A stretch of DNA of 64,000 bases, taken from an uncultured Campylobacter sp. (GTDB lineage Bacteria > Campylobacterota > Campylobacteria > Campylobacterales > Campylobacteraceae). The notes beneath the pieces were generated by a model. That model was given only the letters and a program-made list of their open reading frames with translations. It ran no database searches and was not told where the DNA came from. Made by a program: the position numbers and the translations under genes. The stretch covers positions 1 to 64,000 of the forward strand of contig NZ_CALUTC010000007.1 of NCBI RefSeq assembly GCF_944323605.1. The letters run 5' to 3'. Positions 9,650 through 18,667 of this stretch are shown piece by piece; position 1 is the stretch's first letter, and each line of letters starts with the position of its first letter.

Positions 9650-10318
9650 ATGAAATTTATTGTATCAATTTTGTTTGCTTTTTTATTTTTATCTTGTGCA
9701 AACCAACGCACTTACAGCCCCTTGTTGAGTTTTGATATTCCATATGAGTTAAAAATGAGTGAAGAATCAAAAAATATAGAATTAAAATTTAATGATATAA
9801 AATTATATGAATCGCTTAGTAAAGATACTAGCACAGAATTTAAAAACACAGCTCTTTACGCTAGGTTAAAAACTGAAATAAATCTTTTAAAAGACGCCTT
9901 GCAAAAAGAAAGCAAGAAAATTTTAGAAGCAAAGGGATATAAGATAGTTGATACTAATGCTGATTACACTGCTTATCAAAGCTTAAATATTTATCTTGAT
10001 GAAATTCAACTTGCTAAAGATGAAAGCTTAATAGATGGAAATTTTATAAGATCAAATTTAAAAGTAAATCTTGTGTATGGTCTTGCTATAGACTTTAAAC
10101 GTAAAAAAATACCTTTTAGAAATATACACACAGAAAGTAAGATAAGTGGCATAGAGCTAAGATACAAAGTGCCTGATTCTAAAGATTTGCAAGGCTCAAA
10201 TTTAAAACAATCTATAACAGAGCTTGATGAAGATATTAAGCTTGTTGTTAAAGATATAGATGAATTTTTAATCGATTTTTATAGAAAGAGTATTAAATCT
10301 TTGATTGATAATTTATAA
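9650..10318 (+). CDS. Putative lipoprotein, possibly HpaA-like
   Basis: The 222-residue protein has a lipoprotein signal peptide (MKFIVSILFAFLFLSCANQ, with Cys17 after L-S as the lipid-modified residue). The mature part is charged and mixed alpha/beta, with a segment LQKESKKILEAKGYKIVDTN followed by a predicted strand. That segment vaguely recalls the Helicobacter HpaA/YajG-like lipoproteins. I do not regard this as proven. It is divergent from lgt and convergent with the PilMNO-like operon (14-base gap), and it seems to correspond in position to C. jejuni Cj0406c. The start is well supported by AAAGGA at 9638. Confidence 0.75.
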   Translation: MKFIVSILFAFLFLSCANQRTYSPLLSFDIPYELKMSEESKNIELKFNDIKLYESLSKDTSTEFKNTALYARLKTEINLLKDALQKESKKILEAKGYKIVDTNADYTAYQSLNIYLDEIQLAKDESLIDGNFIRSNLKVNLVYGLAIDFKRKKIPFRNIHTESKISGIELRYKVPDSKDLQGSNLKQSITELDEDIKLVVKDIDEFLIDFYRKSIKSLIDNL

Positions 10319-10332
10319 TTTTAAAAAATATA

Positions 10333-10875
10333 TTATCGATTTAAATCAGGAGCCGAGTATAGCTTTAGATTCATTTGTATTTTTATATTGTTTTGGTTTG
10401 TGGATTTAAAGCTTATAGGATAGTCTATTTTGAATAAATTTTTATATTTTTCTAAACCATACACAAAGCTATAAAAATTACTAGGATCTTTTATAATAGC
10501 ATTTATTTTTATGTTTTTGTTAAGATAAGCTTCGGAGCTATTTACATCAGAAATTGATATATTAATATTAGTAAAATTATTTTCAGATAATAAGCTCATA
10601 AAATCATCTTGCTTAAATTCGCTTGTAAATTTTGATAAAATTTCACCATAACTTGAATATAGCTCTTCAAGCTTGTTTGTAGATAGTGTGAGTTTTGTCT
10701 GTGCATCAGAATTTATATCATTTTGATTTAAGAGTCTTACTCTGCTTTCTTCGTGCGATTTAAAAGATGGCATTATTAAAAAAACTATTAAGGCACAGCA
10801 TATACATACAAAAATTAGGATATGCATAGAGAATTTTAATAAATTTAAATTATCTAAACTGTTATCTTTTTTCAC
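10333..10875 (-). CDS. PilO-like bitopic membrane protein
   Basis: The 180-residue protein has a short cytoplasmic N-terminus, one membrane helix (about 15-35), a Gln/Asn/Ser-rich helical linker (40-85) and a small C-terminal alpha/beta domain. This is the layout of PilO/GspM-type proteins. It begins with GTG at 10875 overlapping the stop of the preceding PilN-like gene (GTGA), which implies coupled translation. Sequence signatures are weak, and the assignment rests on architecture and on its place as third gene after PilM-like and PilN-like proteins. No pilin, PilQ or pilus ATPase gene lies nearby. Confidence 0.55.
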   Translation of the reverse strand: MKKDNSLDNLNLLKFSMHILIFVCICCALIVFLIMPSFKSHEESRVRLLNQNDINSDAQTKLTLSTNKLEELYSSYGEILSKFTSEFKQDDFMSLLSENNFTNINISISDVNSSEAYLNKNIKINAIIKDPSNFYSFVYGLEKYKNLFKIDYPISFKSTNQNNIKIQMNLKLYSAPDLNR

Positions 10876-11399
10876 TTTAGACCTTCTATATTTTTATTTA
10901 CGCTCACAAATTTATACCAACCATTGCTAAGAGGGTAGAAATTTATAGAGCTTGTATCAAAAGTGCTTTTTAATGGAGTTTGAATCAGCAAAGCAAACAT
11001 TTCTTTTGTAGGAGTGATTCCTACTAATTCTAGTGAAAATTTATCCATTTTTACACTTTCTAATCTTATAGCACCCGATTTTATTACAAAATCAAAAAGA
11101 TTATTAACTATATTTCTTATCTTCATATTATCACCATCCGAAGTAAGCACACTTAAGGCAAAATTCTTTCTGGCGGTTAATGTATCAAAATCAGCGTTAT
11201 TTTTAGAGGTTTGCTCTTGCATTTTTATCAATTCTTGTTTTTTTGTTTCAATTTCCATATTCATAAGAGTTGTTTTAGCTAACACAAAAAAGTAAAATGA
11301 TAAAATTACACCTATACATAGTATGTAAAATATCAGCCATATCTTAGCTACGAAACTAAATAGTGATTTTTGCTTAGGTTTTATTAAGCTATATGTCAT
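10872..11399 (-). CDS. PilN-like bitopic membrane protein
   Basis: The 175-residue protein has a basic cytoplasmic tail (residues 1-17), one membrane helix (about 18-40), a helical coiled coil (43-75) and a C-terminal domain with alternating strands and helices, like the ferredoxin-fold domain of PilN/GspL-C. The ATG at 11399 overlaps the upstream stop (ATGA), and its own stop overlaps the next start. It would pair with the downstream PilO-like protein in the inner membrane and contact the PilM-like protein with its cytoplasmic N-terminus. This is inference from architecture. Confidence 0.55.
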   Translation of the reverse strand: MTYSLIKPKQKSLFSFVAKIWLIFYILCIGVILSFYFFVLAKTTLMNMEIETKKQELIKMQEQTSKNNADFDTLTARKNFALSVLTSDGDNMKIRNIVNNLFDFVIKSGAIRLESVKMDKFSLELVGITPTKEMFALLIQTPLKSTFDTSSINFYPLSNGWYKFVSVNKNIEGLK

Positions 11400-12340
11400 A
11401 CCTTAAGCTCCTTACGCATAAGCTCATTCATAAGCTCTAATGTATCTATTTGCACCAGTTTTGGCTTTAAGAAAAGCTCACTTTCTATGTAACTTAAAAC
11501 AGCATTGCTTATGTTTTCATTATCATAAAGCACTATATCATCTATAAAATTTCCTTTGTAAAGTGGATTATTATAAAATTCTTTTATACTCATAAATATA
11601 TAAGAACACATCTGCATATCATTGCTAAAATCTCCTAAATTTATTTTAGCTGAACTCGTGTATTGCATATCGTCTAGTTTTTCATCTAAGAGATTATCTA
11701 GCTTATCTAAGTCATAATTTTCTATGTTTGCGTCTTCTATTTCTTTGTTTTCTTCCTTTTCTACTGTGGTGCTTTCTTTGTTTTCTAATGCTGATTCTTT
11801 TGGGCTAAGATCAAAAAAACTTCCAAAGCATATATCCTTTGCTTTGCATATCATTACAGCAATACAGTTAGAGTGTCTGTATATATAAAGTCTTAGTTTG
11901 TTTTCAATATTTTTTTCTTTGCTTATGCAGTAATATAGCAGAGCCAGTGGAGAAAAAGCAAAATCAAGTCCACCGCAATATTCAAACTTTTTTTTAAGTT
12001 CATTTATAGAATTTATAGATGAATATAATCTAGCATTAGCTATATTTATTGAAAATACATTACTTGGATTTACGCCGTATCCGCTCATATCTTTCGAATT
12101 AACGCAAGGAACTATACCTTGAATTTGACGGTCAAAAAATACAGATATGTAATAAAGTTGGAAGTCATTAACTAATGTTTTTACATACCCTAAAAGCTTT
12201 TCTTCGCTTTCAAATGTTTTTTCATAAGTATGTATTAATTTGTTATTTTTAATACTATGAGCTCTTACTATATGTTTTTTGTTTTCAAAAATAACACAAA
12301 CAAAAAGATGTAACATATATCTTCTAAAAGACAAAAACAT
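11396..12340 (-). CDS. PilM-like (actin-fold) cytoplasmic protein, tentative
   Basis: The 314-residue protein has no clear membrane helix. Its N-terminal strands and the segment YISVFFDRQIQGIVP resemble the actin-like subdomain of PilM/FtsA-type proteins. An acidic, low-complexity insertion (about residues 175-215, rich in Glu/Asn/Asp) separates it from a C-terminal helical part. Two starts are possible: ATG at 12340 (used here; AAGGA lies 10 bases upstream) or ATG at 12316 after AGAAG. It lies three bases after an acyltransferase gene and heads a PilMNO-like trio. I could not see convincing nucleotide-binding motifs, so the fold assignment needs a structure prediction. Confidence 0.5.
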   Translation of the reverse strand: MFLSFRRYMLHLFVCVIFENKKHIVRAHSIKNNKLIHTYEKTFESEEKLLGYVKTLVNDFQLYYISVFFDRQIQGIVPCVNSKDMSGYGVNPSNVFSINIANARLYSSINSINELKKKFEYCGGLDFAFSPLALLYYCISKEKNIENKLRLYIYRHSNCIAVMICKAKDICFGSFFDLSPKESALENKESTTVEKEENKEIEDANIENYDLDKLDNLLDEKLDDMQYTSSAKINLGDFSNDMQMCSYIFMSIKEFYNNPLYKGNFIDDIVLYDNENISNAVLSYIESELFLKPKLVQIDTLELMNELMRKELKV

Positions 12341-12343
12341 TAT

Positions 12344-12976
12344 TCACATATCCTTAGTAAAACTATCTTCTTTTGTAATAATATCAAATTTTTCCTTGAT
12401 TATCTTTTTTGCTTCATCTTTACTTAAATTTTTTATGCTAAATGCTTGTGAAATTCTATATCTTAATCTAGAAAATGGCTTTGGCAGTATCATTTTATCC
12501 CAAGATTTAAACTGCCAATACCTATTTGCTTCATAGTTTAATACAACTATATCAACATCTTTTTTTTGAGATATATTTATGCAACCATCTGATATTGAAT
12601 GATAAGGACCTCTAGGACCATCAGGGGTTATGGCTATGCAGTTTCCAGAATCTAAAATCTTAAATGAAGATCTTAAAACGCCAGTAGCGTTTTTGTATGT
12701 GCTTCCTCTAACGCTATCTATGCCGAAAAGTTCTATATTTTTAGCTATTAATTCCCCATCTTTATGTTCTGAAATCATTACAAAAACTCTTTTATCTTTA
12801 AGTCCTAGTTTTTTAAATATAAATGGCATTAAGGCAAGTTTGCCGTGCCAAAATAAAAAAATATAATTTTTATTATCTAATTTATCTCCTATAAATTCTT
12901 TTTTGCAACTTAGAAATAAAAACCACTGTAGTAAAAATATTAATCTTATAATAAAAGCAAATTTAAATGACTTCAC
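12344..12976 (-). CDS. Lysophospholipid acyltransferase-like protein (DUF374)
   Basis: The 210-residue protein has a hydrophobic N-terminal helix (about 5-23). It carries the DUF374/LPLAT-type motifs: [11 protein letters not shown] (His-containing catalytic block near residue 43) and [11 protein letters not shown] near 116. It is expected to acylate a lysophospholipid or lipid A-like acceptor at the inner membrane; the substrate is unknown. The start is GTG at 12976, inside the last codons of miaB, without a strong Shine-Dalgarno, so coupling to miaB translation is likely. The adjacent PilM-like gene follows after 3 bases. Confidence 0.85.
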   Translation of the reverse strand: MKSFKFAFIIRLIFLLQWFLFLSCKKEFIGDKLDNKNYIFLFWHGKLALMPFIFKKLGLKDKRVFVMISEHKDGELIAKNIELFGIDSVRGSTYKNATGVLRSSFKILDSGNCIAITPDGPRGPYHSISDGCINISQKKDVDIVVLNYEANRYWQFKSWDKMILPKPFSRLRYRISQAFSIKNLSKDEAKKIIKEKFDIITKEDSFTKDM

Positions 12977-14261
12977 CGTAAAGCACCATTCTCCTAGCTT
13001 GATTTATCTTTACATCTTTTATTTTTCCAAGTAATTCTTCACTAGCCTTTACTTGAACTAAAAAATTATTATCACTTCTACCGGCTACAAAACCATCATT
13101 TCTAAGTTCATCAAATAAAATTTTCATATTTGTATTTTCTTTTGTCTTTACTATTTCATCTAAAATTTCATTATATCTTGCTTGCAAAATGCTTAATCTT
13201 GTCGATGCTGTTTTTTCATCTATTTGATTTTCCATAGTAGCAGCCTTTGTAAGAGGTCTTTTTGAATATTTGAATGAAAAAACTTGCTCAAAACGAACAG
13301 CTTCTAAAACTTCCATTGTGTCTTTAAAATCTTGCTCGCTTTCTCCCGGAAATGCTACTATTATATCTGTAGATATGCTTACATCAGGGCAAAGCTCTCT
13401 TAGTTTTAAGGCTCTATCAAGATACCATTTTTTATCATAACCCCTTTTCATAGCCTTTAAAATAGCACTAGAACCACTTTGTAAAGGCATATGCATAGAT
13501 TTGCAAATTTTTTTATTTGTGCTAAATACATGCAAAAATTCATCATCCATATGCAAAGGATGAGGACTTGTAAAACGAATTCTTTCTAAGCCATCAATCT
13601 CGCTTAATTCTTGCAATAAATTTGAAAAATTCATTTTTTTATGTTTTGATGAGAAATATTTTCCATAATTATTTACATTTTGACCGAGTAAAAAGACTTC
13701 TTTAGCACCATTTAAGACAGCCTTTTTCGCCTCTTTAAAAATTATATCAAAAGGTATAGATAATTCTTTGCCCCTTGTATGCGGGACTATGCAGTAAGTG
13801 CATTGTTTATCGCAGCCAATAGATATATTTATGTATGTTTTATAAATGCTAGAACGGTAGTCTTCAAAACTGAATTCACTATCATCATTTTCAAGATCAA
13901 TGCTTATAAATTTTGATGTTTTAACAGCTTGGGAAATTTTTGAAACATTTCTAGCACCTAGAACAAAATCAACAACAGGAGCTTTTTTAAAAATTTCATC
14001 TCCTAAGTGAGATGCCGTGCAACCACATACACCTATCTTTGCACCGTTTTTTTTGATTTTATCAAAAGAGCCAATTTCTGAAAAAAGCTTATGAACTGGT
14101 TTTTCTCTAACCGAACAAGTATTTATTAAAATTAAATCTGCATCTTTTGCTTCTTTTGTAATGCTATACTCATCATTTTTGCTAAGCTCGGCTATCATAT
14201 GCTCTGAATCTCTTACATTCATAGCACAGCCAAGCGTCTGTATAAAAAGCTTTTTACTCAA
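12963..14261 (-). CDS. miaB: tRNA-2-methylthio-N6-isopentenyladenosine-37 methylthiotransferase
   Basis: This 432-residue radical-SAM methylthiotransferase adds 2-methylthio to i6A37 of tRNAs reading UNN codons. The UPF0004 domain supplies Cys12, Cys49 and a cysteine near 81 for the auxiliary [4Fe-4S] cluster. The radical-SAM motif is C150-x3-C154-x2-C157 in [11 protein letters not shown]-terminal TRAM domain (about 370-432) binds RNA. The ATG at 14261 overlaps the stop of the HP0268-family gene (ATGA). The length is normal for the family. Confidence 0.96.
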   Translation of the reverse strand: MSKKLFIQTLGCAMNVRDSEHMIAELSKNDEYSITKEAKDADLILINTCSVREKPVHKLFSEIGSFDKIKKNGAKIGVCGCTASHLGDEIFKKAPVVDFVLGARNVSKISQAVKTSKFISIDLENDDSEFSFEDYRSSIYKTYINISIGCDKQCTYCIVPHTRGKELSIPFDIIFKEAKKAVLNGAKEVFLLGQNVNNYGKYFSSKHKKMNFSNLLQELSEIDGLERIRFTSPHPLHMDDEFLHVFSTNKKICKSMHMPLQSGSSAILKAMKRGYDKKWYLDRALKLRELCPDVSISTDIIVAFPGESEQDFKDTMEVLEAVRFEQVFSFKYSKRPLTKAATMENQIDEKTASTRLSILQARYNEILDEIVKTKENTNMKILFDELRNDGFVAGRSDNNFLVQVKASEELLGKIKDVKINQARRMVLYGEVI

Positions 14262-14500
14262 AATATATGCACCTCGTATATATAATCTCCACTATCAAGA
14301 CCGTATCTTACTTCTCTGTAATACACAGAAAGACCCTTTTTTTCGAAATGTTCAACTAGTGAATTTAAATTTTTTTTAGAATTTTCCTTGTCAAAATAAA
14401 AAAAACTTTGCCCTTCTTTTTCAACGCTGTCTTCTAGTTTTTTTAAACTTATAGTTTTTGCTTGCTCGTCTAATAAAGTCTTTGCTAATTTTAAGTCCAT
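14258..14500 (-). CDS. HP0268-family small protein
   Basis: The 80-residue acidic/basic protein beginning MDLKLAKTL ends with [20 protein letters not shown], which closely resembles the C-terminal strand pattern of H. pylori HP0268. HP0268 was reported as a small nuclease with nicking activity (family knowledge; not testable here). It is the first gene of the leftward miaB operon. AAGGA lies 7 bases before the ATG, and a possible -10 (TAAAAT on the minus strand, 14537-14542) lies upstream, divergent from nusA. Confidence 0.8.
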   Translation of the reverse strand: MDLKLAKTLLDEQAKTISLKKLEDSVEKEGQSFFYFDKENSKKNLNSLVEHFEKKGLSVYYREVRYGLDSGDYIYEVHIF

Positions 14501-14575
14501 TATAAATCCTTGTCTATATTACTTTTGAAATTTTTAATTTTAGCAAATTTTACTTTTAATTAAACTTATTTTGTA

Positions 14576-14581
14576 TATAAT
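14576..14581 (+). promoter_or_regulatory. -10 box of the nusA promoter
   Basis: TATAAT lies 45 bases before the nusA ATG in the 125-base divergent region shared with the HP0268-family gene, preceded by T-rich tracts. It would drive nusA and probably azlCD, which follow with only a 13-base gap. Confidence 0.6.
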
Positions 14582-14625
14582 TTGACTCTAACTTTATAAA
14601 ATTTCCCAAAAAGGCTTTATAGAAA

Positions 14626-15711
14626 ATGGAAAAAATTACAGATATAATACAGTCCATAGCTAATGAAAAAAATTTAAATTTAGAAGATGTAAAAACTAAA
14701 GTTATTACCGCCTTGGTAAATACTGCTAAAAAGGTTTATGGAGAGCATTATGACTTTTTTGTTGATCCTAAAGATTTGAAGCTGTATCAAAAAATTATAG
14801 TAGTTGATGATAAGGACGAGAGGCTAAAAGAGGAAAATGAGCATTTTATCTCTCTTAGTAAAGCTAAAAAAGAAGTTAATGGTGTGGAAATAGGCGATGA
14901 ATTAACATATGAATGTAATCTTGAAAATTTAGGCAGAACAGCGGTAAATACCCTGCATAAAGAATTAGAATATCACGTGCAAAAGCTTTTAGAAGATACT
15001 ATATATAAAAAATATCAAAATATGCTAGGACACATAGTTTTTGGCACTGTTATTAGAGTAGATAGCGATGATAATACTTTCATAGAAATAGATGAGATAA
15101 GAGCTTTTTTGCCTAGAAAAAATAGAATCAAAGGCGAGGTATTTAAGGTAGGAGATGTCGTTAAAGCAGTGATTCGAAGAGTTTATATAGATAAAAATGG
15201 CATCAGAATGGAACTCTCAAGGACTAGTCCAAAATTTTTAGAAGCTTTATTAGAATCTGAAGTGCCAGAAATAAAAGACGGACTTGTAAGTATATATGCA
15301 AGTGCTAGAATTCCGGGAGAAAGAGCAAAAGTTGCACTTATATCAAATAGTCCAAATGTTGATTGTGTTGGGGCTACTGTTGGTTCTAAAGGGGTTAGAA
15401 TAAATGCTGTGAGCAAAGAGTTAAATGGTGAAAATATAGATTGTATAGAATACAGTAACGAAGCTGCCATTTTTATAACTAGAGCTTTAGCACCAGCCAT
15501 AGTAAATTCCGTTGTTATTGAAGATAAAAAAGCTATAGTAGGGATTAACAGCGAACAAAAAAGCAAGGCTATAGGAAAAAATGGTATTAATATAAGACTA
15601 GCTTCTATGCTAAGTTCATATGAAATAGAATTAAAAGAATTTAAGGAGATAAAAAATAAAGAAAATGAGGATGCTATCAAAAATCTAGAAAATTTATTCA
15701 AAAATATATAA
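14626..15711 (+). CDS. nusA: Transcription termination/antitermination factor NusA
   Basis: The 361-residue NusA binds RNA polymerase and nascent RNA, modulating pausing and termination. Domains in order are: RNAP-binding N-terminal domain (1-125), S1 domain (about 130-200, HIVFGTVIRVDSDD), then KH1 and KH2 (about 230-345, including VGSKGVRI and IGKNGINIRLAS GxxG loops). It lacks the C-terminal acidic repeats of enterobacterial NusA, as is usual outside that group. Confidence 0.97.
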   Translation: MEKITDIIQSIANEKNLNLEDVKTKVITALVNTAKKVYGEHYDFFVDPKDLKLYQKIIVVDDKDERLKEENEHFISLSKAKKEVNGVEIGDELTYECNLENLGRTAVNTLHKELEYHVQKLLEDTIYKKYQNMLGHIVFGTVIRVDSDDNTFIEIDEIRAFLPRKNRIKGEVFKVGDVVKAVIRRVYIDKNGIRMELSRTSPKFLEALLESEVPEIKDGLVSIYASARIPGERAKVALISNSPNVDCVGATVGSKGVRINAVSKELNGENIDCIEYSNEAAIFITRALAPAIVNSVVIEDKKAIVGINSEQKSKAIGKNGINIRLASMLSSYEIELKEFKEIKNKENEDAIKNLENLFKNI

Positions 15712-15724
15712 GCTAAGGATTTTT

Positions 15725-16408
15725 GTGAATTTTACACAGGCATTTAAACTCACAGTGCCAGTAGCCTTTGCTTATATCCCACTTGGTATTGCACTTGGAA
15801 TTTTAGCCGCTAGCAATGATTTTTCTTATTTGCAAATTTTAGCTATTTCTTTTTTTGTTTATTCTGGCTCTGCTGAATTTTTGCTTGTAAGCTTTATAGT
15901 AAATGATGAAAGCATTTTAGGAATTTTTGTGAGCTTGTTTTTGGTGGGATTTAGGCATTTTTTTTATACACTTTCTTTATTAAATGAGCTAAAATCATTA
16001 AATTTTTTAAGACATTATGTTATTTTTGCCTTATCTGATGAAAGCTTTGCTTTGTTAAGTGCTTATAAAAAGGAATTTAATGAAGACATAAACAAAAACA
16101 AAAAAAGCTTATTGCAAAGTTTTATTTGTTTTTTAAATCAATCCTATTGGCTAATGGGCGTTAGTTTGGGATTTTTGCTACAGAATGTTTTTGTTGTGGA
16201 TTATTCTGGCATAGAATTTGCCCTAAGTGCTTTGTTTATAGTCATTGCTTATGATGTTTATAAGCAAAATCCAAGCAAGGATATCCTGCTTTTTTCAGTA
16301 TTTATAGGACTTTGCGCCTTGTTTTTTATAGATAAAAAATATATGCTTTTTTTATCTTTGTTTGCTGTTCTTTTGTATTTATTTGTTAGGAAATATTATG
16401 CAAGATAA
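15725..16408 (+). CDS. azlC: AzlC-family branched-chain amino acid exporter, large subunit
   Basis: The 227-residue membrane protein has several hydrophobic segments. The conserved N-terminal AzlC block FKLTVPVAFAYIPLGIALG and the motif FFVYSGSAEFLLV are clear. With AzlD it forms a two-subunit exporter of branched-chain amino acids (BrnFE/AzlCD type). It starts with GTG at 15725, 5 bases after AAGGA. It follows nusA by 13 bases and overlaps azlD by 11 bases. Confidence 0.92.
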   Translation: MNFTQAFKLTVPVAFAYIPLGIALGILAASNDFSYLQILAISFFVYSGSAEFLLVSFIVNDESILGIFVSLFLVGFRHFFYTLSLLNELKSLNFLRHYVIFALSDESFALLSAYKKEFNEDINKNKKSLLQSFICFLNQSYWLMGVSLGFLLQNVFVVDYSGIEFALSALFIVIAYDVYKQNPSKDILLFSVFIGLCALFFIDKKYMLFLSLFAVLLYLFVRKYYAR

Positions 16409-16715
16409 GTTTATTTTAATAATTTTCATAGCTTTTTTGGCAACTTACAGTTCTCGATTGCTTCCATTTTTGCTTTTTAATAAGAAGTCAGAAAGCAAAA
16501 AATTACTTTTTATACAGCACAATATGCCACTTGCCATAATGGTAATATTAGTTTTTTACACATTTTATTCTTATGATTTATCTAGTTTTAAAAATATTTT
16601 TTCTTTGTTTTTATCTTGTGTTTTTGTGTTATTTTTGCATATTGTATTTAAAAGTGCTTTGTTTAGTATAGTTCTTGGAATTTTATTTTATATGCTTTGT
16701 TTGAGAATTATTTAA
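16398..16715 (+). CDS. azlD: AzlD-family small subunit of the branched-chain amino acid exporter
   Basis: The 105-residue hydrophobic protein has about three to four membrane helices and the family feature TYSSRLLPFLLF (AzlD: T.lpRllPf). The frame is open upstream to 16362, but the ATG at 16398 has AGGAA eight bases ahead and overlaps the azlC stop, so I chose it. It is the partner of AzlC. Its stop codon abuts the convergent flgS stop with no spacer. Confidence 0.88.
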   Translation: MQDKFILIIFIAFLATYSSRLLPFLLFNKKSESKKLLFIQHNMPLAIMVILVFYTFYSYDLSSFKNIFSLFLSCVFVLFLHIVFKSALFSIVLGILFYMLCLRII

Positions 16716-17735
16716 TTAAATTGGTAAGATAAAATAAAAATTCTTAGGCTCTTTTTCAAAACCAAGCTCTCCTGAATGTGCGTTTATGATTTCTTTAGAT
16801 AAAGACAGCCCAAGTCCATTTCCTTTTAGTTTTGTTGTTTTAAATGCTTCAAATACCGCTTTTTCGTCTTTTATTTCAGCTCCGTTATCAAAAACTTGCA
16901 CATATAACATTTTATCTTTCACAAAGCTTTTTATGGATATAAAGGCTTCGTCTAACTCTTTTTCTTCTATGGCATCTATGCTATTGTATATTAAATTTTG
17001 CAAAACTAAAACAAGTAAATTTTTATCTGCATTAATGTCAATATCCAAAAAATCAAAATCAAAATTTATATTAGCATTAAAATTATAAGAATTTATCACA
17101 AAATCACATTCTTCTTTTAACTCTTTTAGATTGAAGCTGTGTTTATTTATATGCACTCCCTTTGTAAATAGTAGGGTTGAATTTACTATCCTTTCAACTC
17201 TTGCTATAGCTTTTTGAATTTCAAGCACTATATGTTTATTTTTTAATTCACTTCTTGAAAATAATGTAGAAGCTAATAACGATATAGAGCCTATTGGATT
17301 TCTTATCTCGTGTGCTAAATGAGCTGCTACACTACCCATACTAGCAAGTCTTTCATTCCTTTTCTCATCACTTATATCCGTAACTAGTATTATGCAAAGA
17401 TCATCGTGTTTTGTATTTTTTACTGTGTAAAATCTTGTATTGTATTCAAGCTCATAAGAACCGATTTTGTTTATATCTATTTGTTGTAAGAGTTTTTCAT
17501 TTTTTGAGGCTTGATAGTTTTGTAAAACTGTTTCTTTTTTTGAATTTATTACCCAAAGTATGGCTGGTAAAACATCTATAATATCGCTTATCATTTTACT
17601 TAAAGCCATATAGCTTTCATTAAGTTTTTTATATTCGTTTTCTATGATATAGCTTTGTTCTATTAGCGATTTTAAGCCATCTTTTAAGACTTCTTTTTCA
17701 TCAGAATCTAGGCTCTTTAGTATATTTTCGTTCAT
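16716..17735 (-). CDS. flgS: Flagellar sensor histidine kinase
   Basis: This 339-residue soluble histidine kinase phosphorylates the sigma-54 activator FlgR once the flagellar export apparatus is assembled, switching on hook and rod genes. It has an N-terminal helical/PAS-like sensor (1-120), H-box AHLAHEIRNPIG with His142, N-box LQNLIYNSIDAI, G1 VFDNG and G2 GNGLGLSLSKEI. No membrane helix is present, as expected for FlgS. The ATG at 17735 follows AAGGG and overlaps the preceding gene by 35 bases. I saw no long homopolymer of the type that phase-varies flgS in C. jejuni. A sigma-54 target (flgG2) lies at 62.9 kb. Confidence 0.93.
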   Translation of the reverse strand: MNENILKSLDSDEKEVLKDGLKSLIEQSYIIENEYKKLNESYMALSKMISDIIDVLPAILWVINSKKETVLQNYQASKNEKLLQQIDINKIGSYELEYNTRFYTVKNTKHDDLCIILVTDISDEKRNERLASMGSVAAHLAHEIRNPIGSISLLASTLFSRSELKNKHIVLEIQKAIARVERIVNSTLLFTKGVHINKHSFNLKELKEECDFVINSYNFNANINFDFDFLDIDINADKNLLVLVLQNLIYNSIDAIEEKELDEAFISIKSFVKDKMLYVQVFDNGAEIKDEKAVFEAFKTTKLKGNGLGLSLSKEIINAHSGELGFEKEPKNFYFILPI

Positions 17736-18585
17736 CTGTGTCCCTTAGAAGTAATTTTAAATCGTTTATATTAAATAAAAGTAAATTTTGCACCTTATTT
17801 TTTGTAAGCTGTGTAGAAAAGCCATTTTTTGAAAAAAGTATGAAATAATCAGGTTTTAATCCTAAAATTTCAGCTTTATTTTTTAATATATTAAATATAT
17901 TTTTACACGATTTTTTTTCCGTAAATTTTACCTCACCAATCAAGGTCAAGTTGCTATCTTTATAAAACAAATCAAACTCAAGCTCTTTATTCCAAAAGCT
18001 AGATACGCACTCAAGCTTAAATTTTTCTTCTACAAGTTCTTTGCCAAGCATTTCAAAACAAAAGCTTTGATAGTGCGTAAAATCATTTTTTATTTTTTGC
18101 AAAAGCTTGTCATATTCTTTTTGTTTTATCATTTTTTCATTAGGCTTTAAAAAATAAAAGAAAAATCTTGCAAAATGATTTTTAAATATCACCTTATCTT
18201 GAACAGTGTATTTTCTTAGCTCTTTTTTTTCTTTTTCTCCCTTTTTTAAAACTTTTTTCTTTTCTTTGCTTTTTTCAAGCTTAAGCAAACCGCTTTCTAG
18301 CAGTTTATTCATAGTAGATAAACCTTTAAAATGTCCTAAAATTTTATTTATGGAATACCTCTTTCTAGAATTTTTTGCTAATAAGCATAGAGCATTTATG
18401 GTTTCTTTATCAAAATTAAATCTCTTGTCTATTAATTCGTAGTATTTAAATAATTCTTGTATGCTAGAGAAAATATCATTTGATTTAGCCTTTAAAAAAC
18501 ACCCGTCAAATACAGAATAAAAGTCTATTAATGTATTTATATGCTTTAAATTTGGATACTGCGTGCTAAAAGTGCTGAATTTTAT
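17701..18585 (-). CDS. Uncharacterised protein upstream of flgS (possible DUF234/nuclease-fold C-terminus); apparent AUA start
   Basis: The first ATG in this frame is at 18312 (203 residues), but the frame stays open and protein-like for another 91 codons upstream, beginning (M)KFSTFSTQYPNLKH. That part ends in a helix-turn-helix-looking segment (RYSINKILGHFKGLSTMNKL). No ATG, GTG or TTG occurs in it. The only well-placed initiator is ATA at 18585, five bases after AAAAAGGA. The product would be 294 residues. The C-terminus has FDLFYKDSNLTLIGEVKFTE, a D..(E-x-K) pattern like PD-(D/E)XK or DUF234 domains. Position matches what I recall of Cj0792. It overlaps flgS by 35 bases. Confidence 0.65.
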   Translation of the reverse strand: MKFSTFSTQYPNLKHINTLIDFYSVFDGCFLKAKSNDIFSSIQELFKYYELIDKRFNFDKETINALCLLAKNSRKRYSINKILGHFKGLSTMNKLLESGLLKLEKSKEKKKVLKKGEKEKKELRKYTVQDKVIFKNHFARFFFYFLKPNEKMIKQKEYDKLLQKIKNDFTHYQSFCFEMLGKELVEEKFKLECVSSFWNKELEFDLFYKDSNLTLIGEVKFTEKKSCKNIFNILKNKAEILGLKPDYFILFSKNGFSTQLTKNKVQNLLLFNINDLKLLLRDTDERKYTKEPRF

Positions 18586-18614
18586 GTTTTTCCTTTTTTA
18601 TAATCTTTTTCTTG

Positions 18615-18620
18615 TATAAT
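18615..18620 (+). promoter_or_regulatory. -10 box of the aminotransferase gene
   Basis: TATAAT preceded by TTG (extended TTGTATAAT), 48 bases before the ATG at 18668, in the 82-base divergent region between the gene upstream of flgS and the class V aminotransferase. Confidence 0.55.
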
Positions 18621-18667
18621 TGTAGCAAAACTTTTCTTAAAATTTTTGGGATAATTTTATAGAGATT

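Noticed and set aside
16716-17735. Phase-variable homopolymer tract in flgS
   Set aside because: Known in C. jejuni, but no run of eight or more identical bases was found in this copy.
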